The notes beneath the pieces are model-generated. The model worked only from the letters and a program-made list of their open reading frames with translations. It was not told the DNA's origin and searched no databases. Source: Gonapodya prolifera JEL478 (taxonomy: Eukaryota > Monoblepharomycota > Monoblepharidomycetes > Monoblepharidales > Gonapodyaceae). From it: DNA of 47,886 nt. Both the position numbers and the translations under genes were made by a program. The stretch covers positions 188,293-236,178 of the forward strand of contig KQ965775.1 in assembly GCA_001574975.1 (NCBI GenBank). Direction: 5' to 3'. This document shows, piece by piece, positions 1-11,036 of this stretch. The first letter of the stretch is position 1. Each line of letters begins with the position of its first letter.

Positions 1-226
1 GCGCAACAGATTCAACAGCTGACACTCCAGGGTAATAACGCGCAAGCCGCGTTATTTTTTCAGCAACGACAGGTGAGTTCCTTGCACTCGGACGGGGGGA
101 GTGTGTTCCACTGAACGTTTATTGTTCTTCTTATCTTTGTAGGCTATGCTTGCCCAGCAAACACAGAACGCCGCAGCCGCCGCGGGTGATGGACAGACGA
201 TGGACCTTGACGAAAAGGTTCAGTGA
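1..226 (+). CDS. 3' end of a Q-rich protein (partial)
   Basis: Two terminal exons (1-72 and 143-226) joined by a canonical GTGAGT...TTTGTAG intron of 70 nt, phase 0. The visible tail is about 51 residues, rich in Gln and Ala (AQQIQQLTLQ..., AMLAQQ), ending in the acidic stretch MDLDEKVQ and TGA. Composition suggests a low-complexity C-terminus of a regulatory or RNA/DNA-binding protein, but no family is recognisable from this fragment. The gene begins outside the window. Confidence 0.6.
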
Positions 227-741
227 TTGATGGACATTCTGATTATTTTGTCATATATGGGATTTTTCACGTCGATTTTTGGCGTTGTGTATACCACATT
301 TCCACTGTTCACGCACAAAACACATTTGGGTTGCATTATATGTGAAAGCACAAAAACATTGAATTTGAATACATGTTCGGTGCTGCCAGCTGCTTAGATC
401 ATGGCGGACGTTGTGTTTCAGTTTCATTCTCACACGCCTTTTCAGTCGGCGGAAATCATGTCAGTCTCTCTTCGTTTTCCGTGCGAGACGCAACGAAATG
501 TTCGTCGGCAACGTTATGTTTTGATGGTGGGGGACGACGATACAACGCCCATCTGATCAACCCTATTAGAGAGCTCTTGAGAGCCGTGCCCATGCAAACA
601 GTCTTTATGTAACGATGATTTTCAGTTTTAAATTAATTTCGTGAAGTTTCCAAGCGTATCAAACACGAAATATATTGTACCTAGATATATACACAGTAAC
701 ACCAACCCGACCATCCGTTTCAGCCCTTCCCGGGAAGCAAG
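227..741. other. Intergenic, nothing recognised
   Basis: About 515 bp between the partial Q-rich gene and the P450 gene. Short open frames here lack splice or family support. No RNA gene or repeat was seen. It presumably holds the 3' UTR of the left gene and the promoter of the P450. Confidence 0.5.
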
Positions 742-2952
742 ATGGCCGCTCTTACCCTTCTTACTTTCGCGAATGTAGCAACCGCGATCGCCGTCGCTTC
801 ACTTACTCGTTATGCTTTTTACCTCATGGACGCATTCCTGCGTTCCCCGATCGCCGTGATACCGGGCGCGGCACTTGATGTGGCTTTTCCACCCTGGGGA
901 TGGTGGAATCTCATGACTGGACGGGGATATGAGTGTAAATTCAAACGCCACGAACGATTCGGGGGCGTTGTGAGGTATGTTATGGGTGATGGTCACGTTC
1001 AATCAACCCCCTTCACTAATCTCCGTTCCCACAAAGAATTGATTCCAAGACTGTCTCCGTTGCGGATCCCTCACTAGCGCAAAGGGTAAATCGGCCGTTT
1101 GCTTTGCTCTACCATTCCATTTACAGTTGATCACCGCACAAAGCTTCTTCGGGTGGACGATATAAGCAAAGCCCGATTCTATGACGACATCAAAATTGAT
1201 CCAAAGGTGACTTTTCTCTGGTATCCACTAGGACTGGTTCTGGTTGCCAACGAGTGACTCATAAGTTCATAACTTTGTGCAGGACCCGGGTGAACTGCTC
1301 ACAATGCGCAACAAAGAGGACCACCGCAAAATCCGTCATGCAATATCACCAGCGTTCTCTATTCGCTTTCTAGCAGATCTCGAAGTTCAAATGGATCAAG
1401 TATGGAAAGTCTTGGAATCGAAACTGACGAATGAGGCACAAGCAGGACAAGGATATGCCGACGCTGATGTCGTGGAGTTGTTTGCAGTGAGTGACGTTCG
1501 ATCCAGCGCGCTTTTGACCAAGTAAACGGTACATTCCAGGCCGTGGCGCTTGATATCATCTCGTCCACAGCCTTTGGGGAGTCACTTGATGTGATCCGTC
1601 TTGGGGGACATCCATATCGCACCGCGGCTGATTTGCAGGCCGTTATCACCGCGTTTCAATCTATTACGCCATTCAACGTGTATTCCATCTCGTGGTGTCG
1701 CGATAATCTGGCCGTTTTGTGGAACCACTTGGCGACCCTCCGTCGGCGCCGACAGGCAGCGCTGGACAATGGAGAGAAAGTCCGGCGAGACATTCTTTAC
1801 ATTATGATGGAGCTCGAGGCCAAGGGTGTCATCCAACCGGTGGAGCTTCGGGAAAACTCTCTTTTGTTCATGGGAGCGGGCTCTGAGACATCAGGCAAGG
1901 CGCTTCACGACATTCCCTCATTCCAAAGTGGGCAATACACATATTTCTTTTAGCTAGCACCATGGCATGGGCAACCCACTTTCTTCTTTGCCACCCAGAA
2001 AGTCTCACCCGTCTCCGCTCAGAGTTGTCCAACGCAACGCTGTCTTCATCGCAATCTGGCTTTCTAAGGCTTGCCGATCTAAAACCTCTCCCTTACCTTA
2101 ACGCCGTGATCAAAGAGACACTAAGATGCAGACCCGTCGCAACGAGGTTGATGAGAGAAATGGACAAAGATACAACAGTCTCTACTGGCGGTTGGGATGG
2201 GGTGGAAAGGGCGTATCATATCCCGCGGGGAACAAACGTGGAAATTTCTATTTATGCCTTGCACAGAAGCCCCAAACGTACGTTATATTATCGCGTGGTC
2301 TATCAGTTTCCAATTCTTCACGCTTACCCAATGTATCACACAGTATGGCAGCGGGCTTCTGAGTTTTGGCCTGAGCGTTGGTTGGGAACAGAAACAGTGG
2401 ATGAAGAAGCTTGGGGTGTTGACGGAGTAATTAATCAACACGAAACCAAGAATGTGGAGCGGAAACCGGCCAAGGTGAACCTCGACGCATTTATTCCCTT
2501 TTCTGCGGGAACGAGGTGGGTCACAAGGATATAAGCAACAAACGCCAAGTTTGCTCACGTAAGCAAAACAACGTTCTTTGCGTCGTTGTCAGGGATTGCA
2601 TTGGAAAGGTAAGTGGTGATTCTGGCTCGCACGGTGTCTTGCTTTTGGTATCGAACTGAGCTTTTCCTCACATTTCTCCCCCAAAAAGAACTTCGGCATG
2701 AATGGTAGGTGGATTTTCTAAAAGAGGTATCCCAAGACTTGGATCAGCTTCCTGTATGCAATGACACGTCTTATCTCGACAGAAATACGCTTGTTCCTTG
2801 GACGTCTCGTGCACCTGTTCGACATTGAGCCATTGTACGACGTTTCAAAACCTGTGACCGGCAGTGATTATATCACACTCCAACCGCCACCATTCCCAGT
2901 AAAAATTACTCCGAGAAAGGCTTTGACTGCAGCTGTCGCTAGGGCAATGTAG
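742..2952 (+). CDS. Cytochrome P450 monooxygenase
   Basis: Haem-thiolate monooxygenase, 526 residues, a normal family length. Nine exons close in phase: 742-985, 1127-1206, 1283-1486, 1540-1894, 1954-2277, 2344-2515, 2593-2608, 2689-2704, 2783-2952. An N-terminal membrane anchor (about residues 2-28) implies an ER location. Family motifs: I-helix AGSETSAST, K-helix ETLR, PERF-region FWPERW, and the haem loop FSAGTRDCIGKNFGMNE with the Cys ligand. The I-helix is restored across a GC-AG intron (donor at 1895). Two consecutive 16-nt exons encode the haem loop. The first donor (GTGATG at 986) is weak and is chosen because it alone preserves phase; this is the least certain junction. Substrate and CYP family cannot be assigned. 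Divergence is typical of fungal clan members with xenobiotic or secondary roles (inference). Confidence 0.9.
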
Positions 2953-3204
2953 CGCAAATTATAATCCCTGTTCTTCGATACTCAATAGTGTCTAGTAAGG
3001 GAACATATTTGATTAGACGCCAACATGAAACGTAATCTTTTCGGCGAACTTGGAGTCCAAAAAAGGTAATGCCTGCCACGGAATAGAGAAATATGTCGTG
3101 GTCTTATGTGTGCTCTTGTTTTGACAGCTGATAGTGTCATGCTTCCCTTCGCCAATCCCAACGCGGGGCAATGATTGCACCAAAGCACGCCCTGCTACCG
3201 CAAA

Positions 3205-4569
3205 ATGTCGATGGCTTCAACACTTCTCCTCGATGTGCTCGAAGAAGTATTCTTCCTGGCCGCTCTGGCCTCTCTCAGTGGAGCTGATGCAGGTGACACA
3301 GCTGTGACCTCGTCCCATGTTGCCCAGACTGTTCTGGAGCTCGGACGAGTGTGCGTCCACTGGAATCGAGCTTCCCGAGTCGAATCGCTCTGGAGACGAC
3401 TGTACGATTCCAGAAAATGGAGATGGACCGAAAAGTTCAACGATGTCGTTCAACCAATCATCGGTATGTCCAAATTGAGACATTTAAAGTGAGAATCGTA
3501 TGACGGGTTGCTTTGCTTATCTAGATGGTGTTTCTGCGCCCATCGCGCTGCCTTCACTTCGATTGATCCAGCTCTCCTTTCCCTCTTGGATGTCGCTCTT
3601 CAAATCGCGGCACCTCGACGCGGTCGAGACAGGCTCTCGGGTACGAAACGAAATCGCACGTGTCTTAAAGGCATCTCGCAAGCTCGCGGAAATCTCGAGT
3701 GGATCAACCCTGGAGCGTGAGGACACTTCTTCGGAGGATCGGCTTTCCGAAGACACGCTAGCGCAAGAAGAGCTTTCCTTCAATCGCCCTTGCCCAGTAG
3801 AGCGCGTTTTAACATTGGAAGCTGCAATTGCTGCCCGACTGCCACTGGATTTGGTGGAAGCTCTCCTCGTTATGAATGGCCAGGGACCCTCTGCGCTAGA
3901 CGAACATCATATTTTCCGTGATACCTCGCACCCTCCTTCCTCTCAACGTCGAGCGCTTGGTCGAGTGCGTTCCGCGCTAAGAAACCGTGATTGTAAGTAC
4001 CGGTTCCTCGGTGCCGACGAGATTGAAAGTGTAACCTTACGGGGCGAACGGCCGGGTGGAGAAGAGCTCGATTGGCTCCTTCCGGGAGACGAGGGTGAAG
4101 AAGAAGATCCCATTGCTGACCTGGTTGGAAGTGCGGACGAAGAAGGGCAAAAGTTGAGGTCTTGCAAATGGGCACCGATCTTTGTTGCCCGTGATACGTG
4201 GATAGACAAAGCCATAAAGTTCGTGGACCTAGAAGAGGGCCCCAAACGAGGTCGAATGTGAGTTATTATGTAAACTTTTGCGTTCCTCGTCGGTTGACTT
4301 GTAAATTGGGTAGATTTCACCTAAACGTTGTTCACCTCTTGGAAGGATCATCGGACATGTGGGAGACGTGCTCAAGCTCTTTAGTCAGATTTCTGGAGAA
4401 ATCTGCAGATGCTGCAGAGAAGGAGCTGGCAGAGCAGGAGCTTAGAAGCGCTCTCGTCCTTCGCCGAGCTCGAGTCAGCCCAAGCGCACAAGATGCGCTG
4501 GACTTACATAACCACGAGGAGGAAGAGGAAGATTTGGATGGCCAAGGAGAGATGTTCCACGCTATGTAA
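3205..4569 (+). CDS. F-box protein with SMI1/KNR4 (SUKH) domain
   Basis: Three exons (3205-3463, 3525-4257, 4314-4569), 415 residues, all phases close. Residues ~5-65 look like an F-box (LEEVFFLAALASL, then VCVHWNRASRVESLWRRLY), the SKP1-binding part of an SCF E3 ligase. Residues ~190-390 resemble the SMI1/KNR4 fold: LPLDLVEALLVMNGQG near its start, WAPIFVARDTW and a FVDLEEGP core, then SLVRFLEKSADAAEKEL at its end. The C-terminus is acidic. F-box plus SUKH is the order found in metazoan FBXO3, which adds an ApaG domain not seen here. The likely role is substrate recognition in ubiquitination (inference). ATG 3211 is an alternative start. It lies same-strand between the P450 and TIM54. Confidence 0.75.
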
Positions 4570-4788
4570 CGAGACTAAGAATGCGTGCCTTATGTGGGTT
4601 GGGGACGAACCGGACAATTTCCGAGAGTGACTCTCAAGACGTGGCATTGTGAAATACCGCAGCAGCTTATGTAGGAAGCTCAATTCTATTATGGCAATTC
4701 ATTTTGTATGTATTGCTGGTTGCAGATTGGCCACGTTGCACCGTCATCTTCTTCACCTCAGGAATCTTCAAGCGAATTCATCATCGAA

Positions 4789-5938
4789 ATGGGCGATGCA
4801 TCGCCAGACGCTGCAAAACAGGCCACCACAACTCTCTCTGCTCGCATGCGAGCCCGTCTTCCTGGACGAGGATGGATGATTTTCTTTGCCATTTCGGGGA
4901 CAATCATTGGCCTGAACCGACGCGACAGCTATCTTACCCGACATATTCGTGATGAACTCAAAGAAAAGGCGGAGGAGAAAGCAAACATGCCTTGGGATGT
5001 CCGAGCCCATCCTCCACGCTACTATGTGTGCCTTGCTCCACCTCCTGGTCATGTAAACGCCCGGAAAGTACGCTGGATGTTCAGGGAGCATGTGAAACCA
5101 AGTAAGCCGCCTTTTCTGAGCCTTTCGGATGACGAAACGCATCTCAACGGCACACCGAACACGTGTATAGTTTTTGACTCGGCCGCTATGGACTACGAGG
5201 TGAATTAAACTCAAAGATCTGTCTCCAAGATTTCTAGATGATTGGAGAAATTTACTCTAGATCATCGAAGCCGCTTCCCCGGGGGCGCTCAAGAACGAAA
5301 TACGACGACGGGTGCACCGGGCCAAAACGGAAATTGGGAAGCCTGACGTTGACGAGACGACTGGATTGCGTGTTCCCAAAGCTTTGGAAAGTGGGNTAAT
5401 TGCAATCGGGCGGGCAAGCTGGAGGGAAGTCCTGGAGGGTATCAACGAAGGATGTCTTTCACAGCCACTATCAGAAGAACTAGTGAACGCAGGAAGTGTT
5501 GAAGGGCCGGAACAGTCTTCTTTGAAGGAAGCTTTTGGCTTGGTTGAGGCGCGAGATGATGAAGATGACATTGCACGGAAGAAGAAACTTGCGGAAGAGC
5601 AATTGAAGAAGGAAGCAGAAGCGCCTTTGGAACTGAGTGACTCTTATTTACCCAGCGACCTTTCGCTCCCACCGGTGGGATTTGTTCCATACCGAAACAT
5701 GACGGGCTGGTGGAACTTCCCCAATCGTATAGTGAGCTTTTTTACGGACTACAAAGATGCACGATTGATGGGTGATGAGGCACTCAAGATTGCTTTGGAG
5801 CATCGCCGACATTTCCGAGATAATGTTGACGATGATCGCGGTTTGAGCGAGGACATTGGGTTTGAGAAAAAAGGGGGTGGTAAAGTTGTTCGGGTTGCAC
5901 AGAGCGTTGCGGGGAAGCTGGAAGTGTTCGACGTTTGA
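4789..5938 (+). CDS. TIM54: Mitochondrial inner-membrane translocase subunit Tim54
   Basis: Subunit of the TIM22 complex, which inserts carrier proteins into the inner mitochondrial membrane. Exons 4789-5101, 5171-5199 (29 nt) and 5261-5938 give 339 residues. Diagnostic features: the conserved LPGRGWMIFFAISGTIIGL transmembrane segment (residues ~24-42), RYYVCLAPPPGHVNARKVR, then FREHVKPIFDSAAMDYEII, which is restored only by splicing the 29-nt exon, and EIRRRVHRAK. C-terminal PVGFVPYRNMTGWWNFPNRI also fits the family. Met at 4789 gives a short N-tail before the membrane segment, as in other Tim54. The single ambiguous base of the window (n at 5396) leaves one residue undefined as Leu/Ile/Val. 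The gene is convergent with CHO2; stop codons are ~110 bp apart. Confidence 0.88.
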
Positions 5939-6049
5939 ACAGTGACATTCTGAAACATCTTGCACTATGTAATTAGACTTAAAATACATTATGGTAACAC
6001 CACTCTATTGTGGAGACATGCCTGTTCTATCTGTTTTGGGTTTGGAACA

Positions 6050-9000
6050 TCAATTGGAAATGAGGGTTTTGCGGGCTTCCAGAATCTGTCAAAAGATGCA
6101 TTAAGAGCTTGCACATTTGGCAGCTGCATTTTTCAAAACTAACCTTTTTAGAAAGTTCTCGGACACTTCCTGCGATTCCCACAACACGCCACGAGAATTC
6201 CAAACCCGTAATGTATTGAATTGCGTAGACAATGCGGCGGCTCATTTCCTCCCTTTGTTTTTGGCGAGGTCCGACTGGTGAAAGCTTCGATTATCATCTG
6301 CGAAGGTAAGGGTGCCGAATATCACTCACGCCGTGGTGCCCCACCCATTGGCCATGCCATAAAAACTGCAATGTCCGTATCAACAGTCAGATTGTCTCCA
6401 ACGTCCAGGCATCTCCGAGTAACAGGTAGTATGGCGTTCGATAGATCTTGTTCGTTGGCATAAACACTCTCGTCCAGTTTGTCGGTGACGACATCAAAGG
6501 GTTTGCTGATGGCAAGACACCCGTAGCCTCCGTCATGATGGAGGCGAGCTTCCCAACATCCAAGAAGCCAAGGCAAGCGATCTCCCCGAAGTTCCACCTC
6601 CACATCCAATACCTCCACCTCTCCCCCTTCGTCAAGCGTCACTGTCCTACGTGTAGCCCCCTCACCAGATCTCAGTCGTGAAAGCTGAACTTCCTCGTAG
6701 TCTTCATCCACATCATCCCCAACACCTCGACCGGTGGATATATATACCCATTTCGCGGCACTTCGCACTGTGGTACGGAGAGTTTGGGGATTATCCCCTA
6801 CGCGGTACAGTCCAATCCAGTCTTTTGCACCTAGCGTCTCGCTTGGAACGGTGATGCACAAGCGCAAGTGTTCTCCGAATACCACTTGCGATGGCTTGTT
6901 GGCATCATTCGCCAACAAAGAAACGGCGTAAGCGGATTTCAAGCGTTCGAAATTCGCAGGATATGTGACCTTTGCACCGATCTCAGGGATGGGTATCGGA
7001 ATCGGCTGCTGAGATCCCGAGATAGTGGAAAATATGTCCGTGAGTGAGGGAATCGGCTTGATCGAGCGAGCACTGCTGCCCGACAGAGACTTTTCGTCCT
7101 GGGATCTTGGCTCATCGTCTTCTGACATGACCGGAGTTGTGTCCCCTTCTGTGGAAGATCTTCGAGACTCGTGATTAGAATTATGTAAGCCACTTGAGAT
7201 TTCCCAAGTACCGTCATCGCTTCTTGCACTGTCCGAGGGTGAACGGGTGTGTCTCGAGGTGTTGGATCGATCTCCATGCCGTACCTTCCGCGCCCTTCGC
7301 CTCCGAATTCCCTCTTTCCATGTTTCCGGAACTGTCGAACTCTTGAGCACTTCGTCCTCGACTTTCTCGAGAACCTCCACGCTCAACCTTTCCATGACCT
7401 CCTTACCCAAATCCTCAACTCGTCGCCCAATCACTTTCACGTCCACAGCCTGCCCTGCTTTCGAGACGCTTTCTACCAGCGGGGCGACGACTGGGTTCGA
7501 CAGCGTCTCGCGGACTTCTTTGAGGAGCACACGTTCGATTCCACCGAGTTCCCGGACGGACGATCCGTAGACGCGCCGCATGTGAGGCGCTTCCACGTAC
7601 TCGAGGAAGAGGTAAGACGACACGTGACCAAAGATGGAGACGGCGAACAAGGTCCATGAGCCGCAAATGAGCGTGATACCCCACAAGGAAGCTTGACCCA
7701 TGACTTTCTCGGGATTGTTGAGGAAGCGGTATATTCCGGTATACTTCACGCCCGACGATGGTGGAGGGAGGAAAAAGTCCCCGTAGAACCAGCCGTAATC
7801 TCCGAGGACCTCGTATATGGAAAATGAAGTCCAAATGTGGAGACAGACGAGCATCTGGCACGTGTCATAGATTCAGTTGGACTTTCCAGATTCGCGTAGT
7901 TCAGAGGACGTAACTCACGATTCCAACCATGTGCCGCAACAGGGTGTCGCCTTCTGTCCAGTTCTTCCAGTCTCTCAACCACACTCCTGGAAACTCGTAG
8001 ATACGGAAGGCGAGTAGACCGAAAGAAACATACGTCATCACCATTGTAAGATTGTATATCCTGTCATAGAGTGGTGCCGCTCATTGAGACGGGGTCGTGT
8101 TTGTAAATTATGAATCGATGGTCACGTGCCTCTTCCAATTGTCGAACCCTTCTTTGATACCTTCGCCGTTCTTCAGAAAGTGTTTGTTCCAGAATCGAGT
8201 CTTTGATTGGAAGTGGAGAACTGTCGACGCGGGAATAAGCTGGTGCGCGCGGGGGCGTTGTTAGCAACCACGGTGGACTCACCAAAAGCAGTTCCCCAGG
8301 TGAACAAAGTTCGCCACACGATTGCTTGGCTGAAACAAAAACGCCATGAACACACATAAAACCGACGACGGTGCCGTTGAATCTCACCACACGAGCCACG
8401 CCACGCTCAATTCCTTGCCGAACCACAACGAGAATGCAACGCTCTGCGCCATGACCAACACCGACGACAAATCCGAGCTCCGCATCCAATCGAACCCGTC
8501 CAGCACCACCATATCATTACGGAAGAACACCTTGAGCTCGTGGGGTTGCGCCGTGCTCCGGGAACCTGAGGAACCCGATGGAGACGCGGCGTCATCGCTC
8601 GAGCTCCCGTAGATTTTCTCGATGTGCGGGTTTTCTACGAGGTAGAGGAAGGCGAACTGACACGCGTGGGCGAACAGGCTGACGAAGAGGACGGTGTATG
8701 ATTGTGCTATTAATGTCGCCTGGGGCAAATTGCGTCAGTGGGTTTCGTGGACCATGAGACACCGCATCATGCTCACTGCGTAGTAGTGTGCGTAGCCGAG
8801 ACTGTACATCGGATGGAACCATACGTCGAAAGCTCCGTCGAATGTGAGGGATGCGGACTTGAGGAAGAAGAAGTCGCCTGTTGATGAAACCAGTCCAGGT
8901 GAGCGGTGCACCGGTCAAGATGCGAAAGCACTTTTCAAACCGTACCCCAGTACCATGCGTAGTCGGTCACGACACGGTGGGCGTCTGCTTTCACCCATAA

Positions 9001-9914
9001 ACTGAAAAACGAAATGAAAAGCCCCGCTACAATGCGCGACACGTCCGTGAGCCCGAAATGAAGCATTCCGTTTGCGAGGTACCGGAGATTGTTGGACAGC
9101 GATGGAGGTAGGGAAGCTACCTCGGGGGTTACGGGAAGTCGGGCATAAAGGAATGCTACGATGAAGAAAGCCGCAACGTCCGAGACGAGGACGATGTCGA
9201 CAAAGGAACGGAAGAGGACCCATGCTTTGAATTCGAGAGGAGTGTTCTGTCCGGGGGTTTTCTATCAGTCATCCGAACAGCACTTCAAATGTGGAGGGCC
9301 ATCTCACCGCCTCGCTGTACTCCGGACCGCTCTTAGCCTGAATTTCCCGCTTCAAAGCTTTAAGGAAAGTCCATCGCCAGCTGTTTACTTGACCAAACGC
9401 GCCATCACGAGACTTGGACTCGGCGGCGCGTTTGTCCATTTCCTCGTCGGAGAGTCCAAGTCCCAATTTCCTCGCCCACCGCACAAACGCCCTCTCTTCC
9501 GACTGCTTCCTCAATATCCACCCGAGTCCGACATTGTACGCCAGCCTCCAGAACACCGTTAGGAACAGGAAGAACAACTTTGGGATGTGAAGCACACCGA
9601 GCAGCGTGCCGAGACCCAGCAAAACCTGACCGACGAGAAATACGAGGACGGGAGCGTCAAGCCATGTCTTTTTGTGCGCAGGATCCAAAATTGCTTCAAC
9701 GACATCGTAGGTTTGTGGGATCACAAATGCTGCACCCATGTTCAAGTAGTCCGGAAGTGTGAGCACAGAAGAATGAGGCTGCAGACACAGGCACAAAGGC
9801 AACAAGAACACCCAGCGCACATTTTCCGTCTGGCGTTGTCCCCCTCGCCTCCAACGTGCCGCCCTTCCCTCCAGCGTTGGTGGATCCACCGTTGGTTCCT
9901 TCGACCGTTGCCAT
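6050..9914 (-). CDS. CHO2: Phosphatidylethanolamine N-methyltransferase Cho2
   Basis: ER enzyme that methylates phosphatidylethanolamine with S-adenosylmethionine, the first step of the PE-to-PC pathway. Eleven exons, in transcription order: 9821-9914, 9308-9729, 8946-9246, 8777-8877, 8719-8388, 8283-8329, 8130-8220, 7919-8060, 6330-7854, 6144-6274, 6050-6085. They give 1073 residues with no broken phase. Recognition points: GTTPDGKSFVIPQT at the N-terminus, [71 protein letters not shown] and [11 protein letters not shown], with many hydrophobic helices. The long exon carries a Ser-rich linker and a C-terminal domain ending in [17 protein letters not shown]. The intron starting at 8129 uses a GC donor. 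The first intron donor is GTGCGC. The start shares a 1.1-kb divergent region with the aldehyde dehydrogenase. Confidence 0.93.
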
Positions 9915-11036
9915 CAGTGGTGACGCAATGGCGGGGAGTCTGGATACAGTTGTGAGTGAGCCGTGTTGTGTTGCGGTACGGCCGGCGACGTTTGTGGGTT
10001 ACGTGGAGGTATGTTTTTCGGGTTTTGGGGTGAAGCGTGTAAAGGTTTAGGCGAATGCAGAACCTTCCAGGCAAGACATGTGACCTCATGTGACATAATA
10101 AAACTTTCATTCACGAGCGTCCTTTGCTTAGAGCCATCATCAAACATCATAAATGTCAATCTGCAAAGACCTGGAAGGCGAGGAGTGAGGGATTCGTGTA
10201 TGACAAGTTATGAATCTGGGGTCAAGGGGTTGCACATGATAATCATACCGATGTATTCAACAAAACCATTTTCCACACAATAGCTCTCGGTCGAATGGGG
10301 AAGGTGTACATATTCTCGCCCTGAGTGTGCAAGGCATGCGGGATCAGAGTATACATGTAAAGATAAACACAGCCGAGGTACCTCAGTCAAAGTAGAGAAG
10401 AAACGCGAATGGCTTTTTGAGTGCTGGTGATGGCATAGGCTCCTCAAAGGTACAGGGAGAAGCCGAGAATTGATTGTTTGTGGTTCTGGTCACGACCATG
10501 GTTTCACGGTGGGAGTCACCTATCTTACAGCGCTTGCGGGTCGCTGCAAATCGCTTTCTAAATCTACGCTGAGTTGTAGGCATAAGAAACTGCACACTCC
10601 CACCTTTGTGGCTCCGACCACTGAGAGGCTGTTTCAGCAGCAGACAAAGATCAGGAAACAAAATTCGTTCTTCACGGTCCAGCCCTGTCGTCTATGTACC
10701 TGCCAGATGACGAACTTACTTTTTGTTATCATGTTTGGTGACACAGAGACACCGAGTGAGAACTGCCACGACAAAACTGTGATATGCCAGAATGTAGGCC
10801 CGTTTTGGTATGTACTCGAATCTCAAACATACGCCGCCTGCAAGTCTCTTTCATGATGTAATGTGGCAAAGATACGAGGACCAGATGCAAAAACAAAAGG
10901 GTAGTTGCTCAGCCCGAGCGGTTGAGAATTTTGCCGTGTTTGCGCGGGATTGGGCCGAGAATCGCGACTTTTGAATATTCACCGTCGTTGTCCTCTTAAG
11001 CCGCATCCACCTCCCCACACCGTGCAAACTGCAGCA
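9915..11036. other. Divergent intergenic region (CHO2 / ALDH)
   Basis: A 1.1-kb stretch between two diverging start codons. No open frame here has splice or family support, and no RNA gene or repeat was seen. It must contain both promoters. Confidence 0.5.
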
